A stretch of 64,000 nt of DNA, from contig NZ_VUMS01000015.1 of NCBI RefSeq assembly GCF_009696065.1, positions 1 to 64,000 on the forward strand. The letters are read 5' to 3'. Shown piece by piece: positions 43,622 through 54,207 of the stretch. Below the pieces are notes generated by a model. That model had not been told where the DNA came from, did no database searches, and saw only the letters and a program-made list of their open reading frames with translations. The stretch comes from Oliverpabstia intestinalis. Lineage in GTDB: Bacteria; Bacillota; Clostridia; Lachnospirales; Lachnospiraceae. Position 1 is the stretch's first letter. Each line of letters opens with the position of its first letter. The translations under genes were made by a program, and so were the position numbers.

Positions 43622-44338
43622 ATGGAGACACGAATGGAACAGATGATGGAATTTATGAAGGGGCTGGACTGGAGTCCTCTGCTGATCTCATTAAAGACTG
43701 GAGTGGTGGCTACCATTCTTTCTTTTTTTGGAGGAATCTATGCGGCAAGACAGGTGGTAAAAGCAGGTCCGAAGACAAAAGCGGTGATGGACGGGATTCT
43801 GACCCTTCCGATGGTACTTCCTCCCACAGTTGCCGGATTTTTCCTGCTTCTGATCTTCAGTGTGCGACGGCCGTTTGGTGCTGCGTTGTATGGAAATTTT
43901 GGAATCAAGGTGGTACAGACCTGGCTTGGCTGTATTCTGGCGGCAACGGTAATTGCTTTTCCACTGATGTACCGGAATGCCAGAGCTGCTTTTGAACAGG
44001 TGGATGCCAACCTGGTTTATGCGGCAAGAACGCTTGGTATGTCGGAAATAAAGATTTTCTGGAAAGTAGTGATTCCATCTGCCGGACCGGGTATTCTTTC
44101 AGGAACGATTCTGACATTTGCCAGGGCTATGGGTGAGTATGGGGCAACTTCCATGCTGGCGGGAAATATCCCGGGAAAGACAGGGACGATCTCTCAGAAG
44201 ATCGCCATGGTTATCCAGGATGGCGACTATGGGACAGCAGGTTTCTGGGTCGTTGTGATCATGCTGATTGCTTTTTTTGTGGTGCTGGTGATGAACCTGC
44301 TCGGATCCGGTGATAATAAACATAAAAAACGGTGGTAA
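43622..44338 (+). CDS. modB: Molybdate ABC transporter, permease
   Basis: 238 residues, with five or six membrane segments. ISLKTGVVATILSFFGGIYA starts the core, followed by LPMVLPPTVAGFFLLLIF. The cytosolic coupling loop is AARTLGMSEIKIFWKVVIPSA, followed by RAMGEYGATSMLAGNIPGKT, diagnostic for ModB. It forms the channel with ModC as ATPase and ModA as receptor. It lies 78 bp after modA and 11 bp before modC. Confidence 0.94.
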   Translation: METRMEQMMEFMKGLDWSPLLISLKTGVVATILSFFGGIYAARQVVKAGPKTKAVMDGILTLPMVLPPTVAGFFLLLIFSVRRPFGAALYGNFGIKVVQTWLGCILAATVIAFPLMYRNARAAFEQVDANLVYAARTLGMSEIKIFWKVVIPSAGPGILSGTILTFARAMGEYGATSMLAGNIPGKTGTISQKIAMVIQDGDYGTAGFWVVVIMLIAFFVVLVMNLLGSGDNKHKKRW

Positions 44339-44349
44339 GGAGGGCGGAT

Positions 44350-45414
44350 ATGCTGCAGGTAAGGATAAAAAAGAAACTGGGGAATTTTCTGCTGGATGTG
44401 GATTTTTCCATGGATGGAGGCATATTTGCCATTCTGGGAGCTTCCGGATGCGGAAAAAGTATGACGTTAAAATGTATTGCAGGTATCGAACGGCCGGATG
44501 AGGGAAGAATCGTTTTGAATGACAGGGTACTCTTTGATTCGGCAAAACGGATTAATCTGCCACCGCAGAAACGAAAAGTCGGATATATGTTTCAGGATTA
44601 CGCATTGTTTCCTACAATGAATGTGGTACAGAATATTCAGGCAGGGATGGGGAGAAAGCCGGATCCGAAAAAAGTCAGGGAATATATTACAGGATTTCAG
44701 CTTGGCGGACTGGAACATCATATGCCGGATCAGCTCTCCGGTGGACAAAAACAACGGGTAGCCATGGCACGTATGCTGGCAGCAGAGCCGGAAGTATTGC
44801 TTCTGGATGAACCGTTTGCCGCATTGGACAGCTATCTGAAATGGAAAATGGAACAACAGATGCTGGAACTTTTACAAAAAGTACAGACACCGGTACTGTT
44901 TGTATCTCACAGCCGGGATGAAGTCTATCGACTGTGTGATACGGTCAGCTGTATTCATCAGGGGCGGATGGAAGTGATCGAACCGGTAAAAGAATTTTTC
45001 CGGAATCCGAAGACGAAGACGGCGGCACTTTTATCCGGATGTAAGAATATCTGCGCGGTGGAAGCTATGGAAAGCCACAGAGATGGAAACTGGTTGTGGA
45101 CATTGGACTGGGGAGTTGGCATCCGGGTATCGAAAGAAGCTTTACAGGCACGGACCATCGGGATCCGCGCCCACTTTTTTACAAAGGAAAAACCGTCGGA
45201 AGGATGTTACAGTGAGTTCCCGGTGGGAGAATACCGAATTATGGAAGATCCCTTTGAATGGAATGTTTCCTTCCGAAAAGACAGATCCTGCGAGTGGCTG
45301 CAATGGAAAACAGCGAAAACGGACTGGGATCCGTCGGAGGGTGTGCCGGAAAAATTGTATGTGAAAGAAGAAAATCTGTTGTTGCTGGATATCGATACAG
45401 ATAACAGAAGATGA
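44350..45414 (+). CDS. modC: Molybdate ABC transporter, ATP-binding protein
   Basis: 354 residues. Walker A is GASGCGKS, the signature LSGGQKQRVAMARM, and Walker B LLLDEPFAALD, followed by the switch His in VLFVSHSRDE. The C-terminal ~120 residues form an accessory domain (IGIRAHFFTKEK), probably of the TOBE/regulatory type but weakly conserved. It powers molybdate uptake. The start ATG at 44350 has a perfect AAGGAGG. It is last in the operon, followed by a strong terminator. Confidence 0.94.
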   Translation: MLQVRIKKKLGNFLLDVDFSMDGGIFAILGASGCGKSMTLKCIAGIERPDEGRIVLNDRVLFDSAKRINLPPQKRKVGYMFQDYALFPTMNVVQNIQAGMGRKPDPKKVREYITGFQLGGLEHHMPDQLSGGQKQRVAMARMLAAEPEVLLLDEPFAALDSYLKWKMEQQMLELLQKVQTPVLFVSHSRDEVYRLCDTVSCIHQGRMEVIEPVKEFFRNPKTKTAALLSGCKNICAVEAMESHRDGNWLWTLDWGVGIRVSKEALQARTIGIRAHFFTKEKPSEGCYSEFPVGEYRIMEDPFEWNVSFRKDRSCEWLQWKTAKTDWDPSEGVPEKLYVKEENLLLLDIDTDNRR

Positions 45415-45439
45415 GAAAAACAGCCAATGGATCAGGGAG

Positions 45440-45505
45440 TGGGCCTGAAGAACATTCTGATGACTGCCAGGAGAGCAGTCACAGTTTCTTCAGGCATTTT
45501 TTCTC
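45440..45505. terminator. Terminator between modC and ylmC
   Basis: TGCCTGAAGAA pairs with TTCTTCAGGCA. Inside, GACTGC..GCAGTC extends the structure, and a T-run follows on the plus strand. The right part overlaps the end of the converging ylmC gene. Confidence 0.8.
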
Positions 45506-45733
45506 ATCGATTTCCACAAGAATAATATCTTCCCCGATCTGACAGATGCATTCCCAGGGGATACAGAATTCGCTGTCTCTTCCGAGAAAACAGCAGAATT
45601 TTCCGGGGCCTGGGATGATGATGGCAGAAATCCGTCCGCTGCAGGGATCAAATTCCACATCCACAGGACAGCCAAGGGTTTTACAGTTGCAGGTATTGAT
45701 GACTTCTTTTTGTTTCAGATCAATAATTCGCAT
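45479..45733 (-). CDS. YlmC/YmxH family sporulation protein
   Basis: 84 residues, a PRC-barrel-like fold. RIIDLKQKEVINTCNCKTLG, then PVDVEFDPCSGRISAIIIPG, and the ending EDIILVEIDEKK are typical. YlmC/YmxH proteins are widespread in spore formers, but their molecular role is unknown. The gene is monocistronic. Confidence 0.88.
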   Translation of the reverse strand: MRIIDLKQKEVINTCNCKTLGCPVDVEFDPCSGRISAIIIPGPGKFCCFLGRDSEFCIPWECICQIGEDIILVEIDEKKCLKKL

Positions 45734-45791
45734 AAAAAACCTGATTTTTATACTTCTTTTATATTAATTATATGTTTTGTGGTTAATTGTC

Positions 45792-45821
45792 TTGACGGTA
45801 AGTTTACGATTATATTATGAT
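45792..45821 (+). promoter_or_regulatory. Possible nrdR promoter
   Basis: TTGACG and TATGAT (5 of 6 bases each) are 18 bp apart, 155 bp before nrdR. Confidence 0.45.
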
Positions 45822-45975
45822 GGGAAAAGATAAAGCATCCACTGTGTGAGGAATACAGGAGTGATGAAAGTTACAGGAAAATAAGAAAACTGTGAGACAA
45901 TTGAACGGGAAAATAAGAGGATACAGAAGAATACCGGACAATCAGAGGCAGTTTGCGGAAAGAGAAGGATGAAAT

Positions 45976-46425
45976 ATGAAGTGTCCGTTTTGTAATCAGG
46001 ATAATACCCGGGTTGTGGATTCACGCCCGGCGGATGACAACACTGCCATCCGGAGAAGAAGAATGTGTGATGCGTGTGGAAAACGATTTACCACTTATGA
46101 GAAAGTGGAGACGATTCCGTTGATCGTGATCAAAAAAGACCAGAACAGGGAACAGTTTGACAGATCCAAGATAGAGGCCGGTGTCCTTCGTGCCTGCCAC
46201 AAACGGCCGGTATCAGCAGAACAGATCCACCGGCTGGTAGATGATGTGGAAACAGAGGTGTTTAATCTGGAAGAGCGGGAGATCCCAAGCTCTGTGATCG
46301 GAGAAATCGTGATGGATAAACTCAAAGATCTGGAAGCGGTTGCCTATGTCCGTTTCGCTTCTGTGTATCGGGAGTTTAAAGATGTGAATACCTTTATGGA
46401 TGAACTGAAAAAAATCCTGAAATAG
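45976..46425 (+). CDS. nrdR: Transcriptional repressor NrdR
   Basis: 149 residues, normal length. The zinc ribbon is MKCPFCNQDNTRVVDSR with RRRMCDACGKRFTTYE. An ATP-cone follows (VIKKDQNREQFDRSKIEAGV) and the end VAYVRFASVYREFKD is canonical. NrdR senses dATP/ATP and represses ribonucleotide reductase genes, which are not in this window. GAAGGATGAA lies upstream of the ATG. Confidence 0.97.
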   Translation: MKCPFCNQDNTRVVDSRPADDNTAIRRRRMCDACGKRFTTYEKVETIPLIVIKKDQNREQFDRSKIEAGVLRACHKRPVSAEQIHRLVDDVETEVFNLEEREIPSSVIGEIVMDKLKDLEAVAYVRFASVYREFKDVNTFMDELKKILK

Positions 46426-46450
46426 CATATAAATCATAAGGATTCCGGGT

Positions 46451-46479
46451 TTGACAAAAAGAAGGTAATGAGCTACAAT
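46451..46479 (+). promoter_or_regulatory. Promoter of the aminotransferase gene
   Basis: TTGACA (46451-46456) and TACAAT (46474-46479) are separated by 17 bp, 72 bp before the start codon. Confidence 0.8.
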
Positions 46480-46550
46480 TGAAAAGATATATAATCACTG
46501 AATTAGTGTGTTAAAGTAAAAGAAAATAAAAACGAATGGAGGCAGATACA

Positions 46551-47771
46551 ATGAAGACTTTTGATAAATCTTCCAAACTGGATAACGTATTATACGATGT
46601 AAGAGGACCCGTGGTGGACGAGGCGGCCAGAATGGAAGCGGATGGTCTCAGTATTCTGAAACTGAATATCGGTAATCCGGCTCCATTTGGATTTAATGCA
46701 CCGGAAGAAGTTATTCTGGATATGAGACAATCATTGTGGGAATGTCAGGGATATTCAGATTCCAAGGGACTGTTTTCCGCAAGAAAAGCAATCATGCAGT
46801 ACTGTCAGTTAAAGAAAATTCCGGGTGTGACGATGGACGATATCTATACAGGTAACGGTGTCAGCGAACTGATCAATCTGAGCATGCAGGCACTGTTAAA
46901 TGATGGTGATGAGATTCTGATTCCGGCACCGGATTATCCGCTGTGGACCGCAACAGCTACACTGGCTGGTGGAAAAGTCGTACATTATATCTGCGATGAA
47001 GAGTCCGACTGGAATCCGGATATCGCGGATATCAGAAGCAAGATCACAGATAAGACAAAAGCTATTGTTATCATCAACCCGAACAATCCGACCGGTGCGC
47101 TGTATTCCAAAGAGATCCTGGAAGAAATCGTGAAAGTGGCAGAAGAATTCGGACTGATCATTTTCTCAGATGAGATTTATGACCGTCTGGTGATGGATGG
47201 ACTGAAACATATTTCCATCGCATCGATTGCACCGAAAAATGTATTCTGTGTGACATTCAGCGGTCTGTCCAAATCTCATATGATCGCAGGATTCCGTGTG
47301 GGTTGGATGGTATTGAGCGGTAATAAAAAAGCGGCAGCAGGTTATATCGAGGGAATCAAGATGCTTTCCAATATGCGTCTGTGTTCCAATGTACCGGCTC
47401 AGTCGATCATTCAGACCGCACTTGGTGGCTATCAGAGTGTGGAAGAGTATCTGCAGCCGGGTGGAAGAATCTATGAACAGAGAGAAGTCATCTATAAATT
47501 GTTAAACGATATCCCGGGTGTATCAGCGAAGAAACCGAAAGCAGCATTCTACATTTTCCCGAAACTGGATGTGGAAAAATTCAATATCTACGACGATGAG
47601 AAATTTGCCCTGGATCTGCTGAGAGAAAAGAGAATCCTGATCGTGCATGGTGGCGGTTTCAACTGGGGACAGCCGGATCATTTCCGTGTGGTATATCTGC
47701 CGAGAATTGCAGATCTTGAGAAGGCGACAAAGAAACTGGGAGAATTTCTGGATGGATATCATCAGAAATAG
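46551..47771 (+). CDS. alaA: Alanine-type aminotransferase (class I, PLP)
   Basis: 406 residues. The N-terminal stretch YDVRGPVVDEAARMEADG with LKLNIGNPAPFGF is the hallmark of AlaA-like enzymes. Further motifs are NPNNPTGALYS, IFSDEIYDRLVMDG, the PLP Lys in SGLSKSHMIAGFRVGWM, and the phosphate/substrate Arg in FRVVYLPRI. It transfers amino groups between alanine or a similar amino acid and 2-oxoglutarate. The ATG at 46551 is preceded by GGAGG. It is monocistronic, with a near-consensus promoter. Confidence 0.9.
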   Translation: MKTFDKSSKLDNVLYDVRGPVVDEAARMEADGLSILKLNIGNPAPFGFNAPEEVILDMRQSLWECQGYSDSKGLFSARKAIMQYCQLKKIPGVTMDDIYTGNGVSELINLSMQALLNDGDEILIPAPDYPLWTATATLAGGKVVHYICDEESDWNPDIADIRSKITDKTKAIVIINPNNPTGALYSKEILEEIVKVAEEFGLIIFSDEIYDRLVMDGLKHISIASIAPKNVFCVTFSGLSKSHMIAGFRVGWMVLSGNKKAAAGYIEGIKMLSNMRLCSNVPAQSIIQTALGGYQSVEEYLQPGGRIYEQREVIYKLLNDIPGVSAKKPKAAFYIFPKLDVEKFNIYDDEKFALDLLREKRILIVHGGGFNWGQPDHFRVVYLPRIADLEKATKKLGEFLDGYHQK

Positions 47772-47899
47772 AAAAAATGTTATGGATATACAAAAAAGAG
47801 AGAAGATGGAACTTTTATGGAGTTCTGTCTTCTCTCTTCTATATTGCGTTGTATATCAATAATTAGTCCGGTGGACCAATCTTGATTTAAAGTTCATGT

Positions 47900-48286
47900 T
47901 TATTCCTGTACATGATCCAGTCCCTGTGCGAGAATAGTTGCCACATGCGTGTCAGCCAGAGAGTAATATACGGTTTTCCCATCTCTTCGGAATTTGACCA
48001 GCGCCGACTGCTTTAACACACGTAACTGATGGGAGATGGCACTCTGTGTCATACCCAGAAGTTCTGCGATGTCGCAGACGCAAAGTTCACCACCGGATAA
48101 TGCATATAGAATGCGGATTCTGGTAGGATCCCCGAACACTTTGTAGAGGTCTGCCAGACGGTATAATGTCTCATCAGCCGGTGCTTCCATCGGAAGATGC
48201 AGATGATGATGGTGGCAGATGTCACAGGTTTCTATCTCGCTGTTTGCGGAGGTATGTATGTGTGGTTGCTGTAGTGTCTGTTTCAT
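47900..48286 (-). CDS. ArsR/SmtB-family metal-sensing repressor
   Basis: 128 residues. Residues ~1-35 contain possible metal ligands (TCDICHHHHLHLP). The winged helix covers ~40-115 (LADLYKVFGDPTRIRILYAL, then GGELCVCDIAELLGMTQSAI, SHQLRVLKQSALVKFRRDGK). ELCVCD in helix 3 is the classic alpha-3 metal site of ArsR/SmtB sensors. With His and Cys both present, a Zn, Cd or Ni response is likely. No metal exporter gene is adjacent here, so its target is not visible. Confidence 0.88.
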   Translation of the reverse strand: MKQTLQQPHIHTSANSEIETCDICHHHHLHLPMEAPADETLYRLADLYKVFGDPTRIRILYALSGGELCVCDIAELLGMTQSAISHQLRVLKQSALVKFRRDGKTVYYSLADTHVATILAQGLDHVQE

Positions 48287-48465
48287 TCCTTTTCACCAAT
48301 TCCTTACTATACTGTTTCAGTCCTTTCGGACTGTTTCTTTTTTGATCATTACCATTATGTCTGCCTTTTAGTTTAACGGAAAAACCAGATTTGGTCAAGG
48401 TGTAAGAATCATACCTTTTATTGGGTAAGGTTATGAAAGGCTGACCTTTTTGAATGTTCGGTCAC

Positions 48466-48518
48466 GAAAAAAACACCGGGTCGGAGTCCGTGCTTACACG
48501 TCTCGTGACCCGGTGTGA
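48466..48518 (-). terminator. Terminator of lacZ
   Basis: ACACCGGGTC pairs with GACCCGGTGT; on the minus strand seven T residues follow. Confidence 0.88.
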
Positions 48519-48552
48519 GTCAGATCAGGAATTGATCAACAGTATAAAAGTC

Positions 48553-51708
<3,156 letters not shown>

Positions 51709-51798
51709 TTAATCGGTCAATGTCAGAAAAACAAGAGAAACAAGCTGATGTTTCAGACTTTTCTGCTATGCATGTGTGGCGGTTGACACAATGCTGTC

Positions 51799-53451
51799 TT
51801 ACGATAACCGGAAGATCACAGTTTCGTATGGCTTCAGTGTTAAAATATCATCTTCCGGGCAAATATCATGTTCCGGATAATTAGATAAAAGTACTGAAGT
51901 ATCCAGCTGCAGACCGGTTCCGGTGTACTGGAATTTCTGCACATCCTGCGAAAAATTATGTACAGCGAGCCAGGTTTCATCCTGATAACTTCTTGTATAT
52001 GCAATCACCGGTCCGTCCTCCGGGCAGCAAAGCTGCAGATCACCGTGTGCCATGACAGGGTGTTCTTTCCGCAGAGAGATCAGTTTCTGATAAAAACGAA
52101 AGACAGAAGAATCATTTGCCAGCTGACTGGCTGCATTGATTTCTTTATAGTTGGGATTGACACCGAGCCATGGTGTATGATCGGAAAATCCACCATTTAA
52201 ACTGTCATCCCACTGCATCGGTGTCCGTGCGTTATCGCGACTGATTCGTTGAGCTTCTGCCAGTGCTTTTTCGGGAGCAATCCCCTGTTCCAGCATGGTA
52301 TGGTAGGCATTTTTGGTATCAATATCGTCATAATCTTCAATGGAAGGATAAGCAACATTGGTCATACCAAGTTCCTCCCCCTGAAAGACAAAAGGAGTTC
52401 CCGGGAGCGTATGGAGGTAGGATGCCAGCATTTTTGCGGAGACTTCCCGGAAGGTTGTATCATTTCCGTAGAGGGAAACCTGGCGTGGCTTGTCGTGATT
52501 ACTTAAAAATCGTGCCCACCAGCCGTCTTTTTTCAGCAGTTCATAATCGTGACGAAGATCCCGTTTCATTTTTTCCGGTGACCAGGTCTGAATCTCCACG
52601 ATCGGCGGTACAAAAGGAATTGCCATGTTAAATTCTTCACTGGCAGCACTCGAGTAATGGATAGCATCCTGATCGTTATTAATATTAACCTCTCCGACAC
52701 TCATCAGATGGTCGGGTGTCATGGTTTTTGCAACCATTTCCCGGATATAACGATGTGTTCCTTCCAGGTTCACACAGGCGACAGTACCAAACTGTTCGTT
52801 TGGATTGGCACGGCCATCCAGTCCTTTGTCCAGATAACTGATGGCATCGATGCGGTAGCCATCCACGCCTTTATCGTTCCAGAAGCGGATAATATCAAAG
52901 ATTTTTTCTTTTGTCTCCGGATTGTCCCAGTTGAGATCCGGCTGTTCTTTTGCGAAGAAATGCAGATAATACTGTCCACGCTCCGCTACATATTCCCAGG
53001 CACTGCCGCCAAACACAGACATCCAGCCATTCGGTGCACCACCATCAGGAGCAGGATCTCTCCAGATATAATAATCACTGTAGGGGTTGTTGCGGGATTT
53101 TCTGGATTCCTGAAACCAGATATGTCTGTCAGAAGAGTGATTCAACACCAGATCCATGATAATTGCAATCCCCCGCGCATGAGCCCCGTCCCGGAAAGCA
53201 TCCCAGTCCTCCATGGTTCCGAATTCTTCCATGATGGAGGTATAATCGGAAATGTCATATCCATTATCCACATTTGGTGAAGCGAACACCGGTGACATCC
53301 ATACCGCATTGATGCCAAGTTCCTGCAGATAATCAAGTTTTTCAATCATTCCTTTCAGATCTCCGATTCCGTCATGGTTGCCGTCTTTAAAACTTCTTGG
53401 ATAAATCTGATAGATCACCAGATCTTTATACCAGTCTTTTTCGTGTTTCAT
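51799..53451 (-). CDS. GH13 alpha-glucosidase (second oligo-1,6-glucosidase type)
   Basis: 550 residues, clearly related to the enzyme at 23 kb but not identical (start WYKDLVIYQIYPRSFKDGNH). Catalytic pieces are GYRIDAISYLDKG (nucleophile Asp), MSVGEVNIN (acid/base Glu) and FLSNHDKPRQ. DLVLNHSSDRH is conserved region I. It hydrolyses short alpha-glucosides; differences around the active site (VNIN instead of TPGV after the Glu) suggest another specificity. GAAGGGAG precedes the ATG, with a clear promoter 45-70 bp upstream. lacZ follows in the same direction after 150 bp. Confidence 0.93.
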   Translation of the reverse strand: MKHEKDWYKDLVIYQIYPRSFKDGNHDGIGDLKGMIEKLDYLQELGINAVWMSPVFASPNVDNGYDISDYTSIMEEFGTMEDWDAFRDGAHARGIAIIMDLVLNHSSDRHIWFQESRKSRNNPYSDYYIWRDPAPDGGAPNGWMSVFGGSAWEYVAERGQYYLHFFAKEQPDLNWDNPETKEKIFDIIRFWNDKGVDGYRIDAISYLDKGLDGRANPNEQFGTVACVNLEGTHRYIREMVAKTMTPDHLMSVGEVNINNDQDAIHYSSAASEEFNMAIPFVPPIVEIQTWSPEKMKRDLRHDYELLKKDGWWARFLSNHDKPRQVSLYGNDTTFREVSAKMLASYLHTLPGTPFVFQGEELGMTNVAYPSIEDYDDIDTKNAYHTMLEQGIAPEKALAEAQRISRDNARTPMQWDDSLNGGFSDHTPWLGVNPNYKEINAASQLANDSSVFRFYQKLISLRKEHPVMAHGDLQLCCPEDGPVIAYTRSYQDETWLAVHNFSQDVQKFQYTGTGLQLDTSVLLSNYPEHDICPEDDILTLKPYETVIFRLS

Positions 53452-53494
53452 TTCGTTCTCCCTTCGTTTTTTTGCATAAATATTTGGTGAGTTT

Positions 53495-53523
53495 ATTATA
53501 TTCTATTGTGCAAAAAAGAGCAA
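53495..53523 (-). promoter_or_regulatory. Promoter of the second GH13 gene
   Basis: On the minus strand TTGCTC and a perfect TATAAT are 17 bp apart, 44 bp before the start codon. Confidence 0.65.
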
Positions 53524-53610
53524 GATGAAGTCGTTTCCGATGCTTGACGAACGAACACAGCATGTTATAATAAGATGCAAATGCAGAATATTTGAATGGA
53601 GGATACAAAC

Positions 53611-53985
53611 ATGAAAAAAACAATTTTTGCTGAAAAAGCACCTGCAGCAGTAGGACCTTATGTACATGCTGTAGAAGCTGGAAATATGGTGTTCACTTCC
53701 GGTCAGCTGGGACTGGATCCGGAGAACGGAACTCTGCCGGAAGGCATCGAGGCACAGACCCATCAGGCACTGAAAAATCTGGGAGCTGTTCTGGAAGCAG
53801 CAGGCGTTGGATATGAAGACGTTGTTCGTACCATGGTATTTCTGGATAATATGGATGACTTTGCAACGGTCAATGCCATCTACGCAGAATACTTCAAGGA
53901 GTCTGCACCGGCTCGTTCCTGTGTGGAAGTTGCAAGACTTCCGAAGGGCGGTCTGATCGAGATCGAAGCAATCGCAGCAAAATAA
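53611..53985 (+). CDS. ridA: RidA family enamine/imine deaminase
   Basis: 124 residues. FAEKAPAAVGPYVHAVEAGN, MVFTSGQLGLDPENG, and the end ARSCVEVARLPKGGLIEIEA, with the conserved Arg and Glu of the active site, define RidA. It hydrolyses reactive 2-aminoacrylate and related imines released by PLP enzymes. Start at the ATG at 53611, after GGAGG. It is monocistronic with its own terminator. Confidence 0.94.
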   Translation: MKKTIFAEKAPAAVGPYVHAVEAGNMVFTSGQLGLDPENGTLPEGIEAQTHQALKNLGAVLEAAGVGYEDVVRTMVFLDNMDDFATVNAIYAEYFKESAPARSCVEVARLPKGGLIEIEAIAAK

Positions 53986-53992
53986 AGGAAAA

Positions 53993-54041
53993 AGATACCC
54001 GGATACGGAGAAAATACATCCGTATGCGGGTGTTTTTTTAT
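53993..54041 (+). terminator. Terminator of ridA
   Basis: ACCCGGATACGG pairs with CCGTATGCGGGT (one mismatch) and is followed by a long T-run. Confidence 0.85.
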
Positions 54042-54090
54042 ACAATACGCTTTAATATGATAATATGATAAAAAAATAAAGTAAAAATGA

Positions 54091-54119
54091 TTGACAAGAC
54101 AAGAAGTTTTAGGGATAAT
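54091..54119 (+). promoter_or_regulatory. Promoter of putP
   Basis: TTGACA (54091-54096) and GATAAT (54114-54119) are 17 bp apart. The leader to the start codon is about 80 nt and contains the shared stem-loop. Confidence 0.75.
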
Positions 54120-54137
54120 GGATTACAAATATTTTAC

Positions 54138-54174
54138 GGACTGTGAAAGTACGAAGTACGGAACAATCCGGTAT
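54138..54174 (+). other. Stem-loop in the putP leader sharing a 27-nt core with 19.3 kb
   Basis: CGGACTGT pairs with ACAATCCG (one G-T pair) around an inner GTAC-GAA-GTAC hairpin. Positions 54148-54174 are identical to 19337-19363 inverted. It lies 10-20 nt before the putP ribosome site, a position suited to translation control. Confidence 0.55.
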
Positions 54175-54207
54175 TATAATTACATAAAGGAAGGATGAGA
54201 AAAGGGA

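Noticed and set aside
47780-47870. Hairpin after the aminotransferase gene as a standard terminator
   Set aside because: Stems are present (AGAGAGAAGA with TCTTCTCTCT), but the T-run is poor and the loop long, so I did not list it as a terminator.
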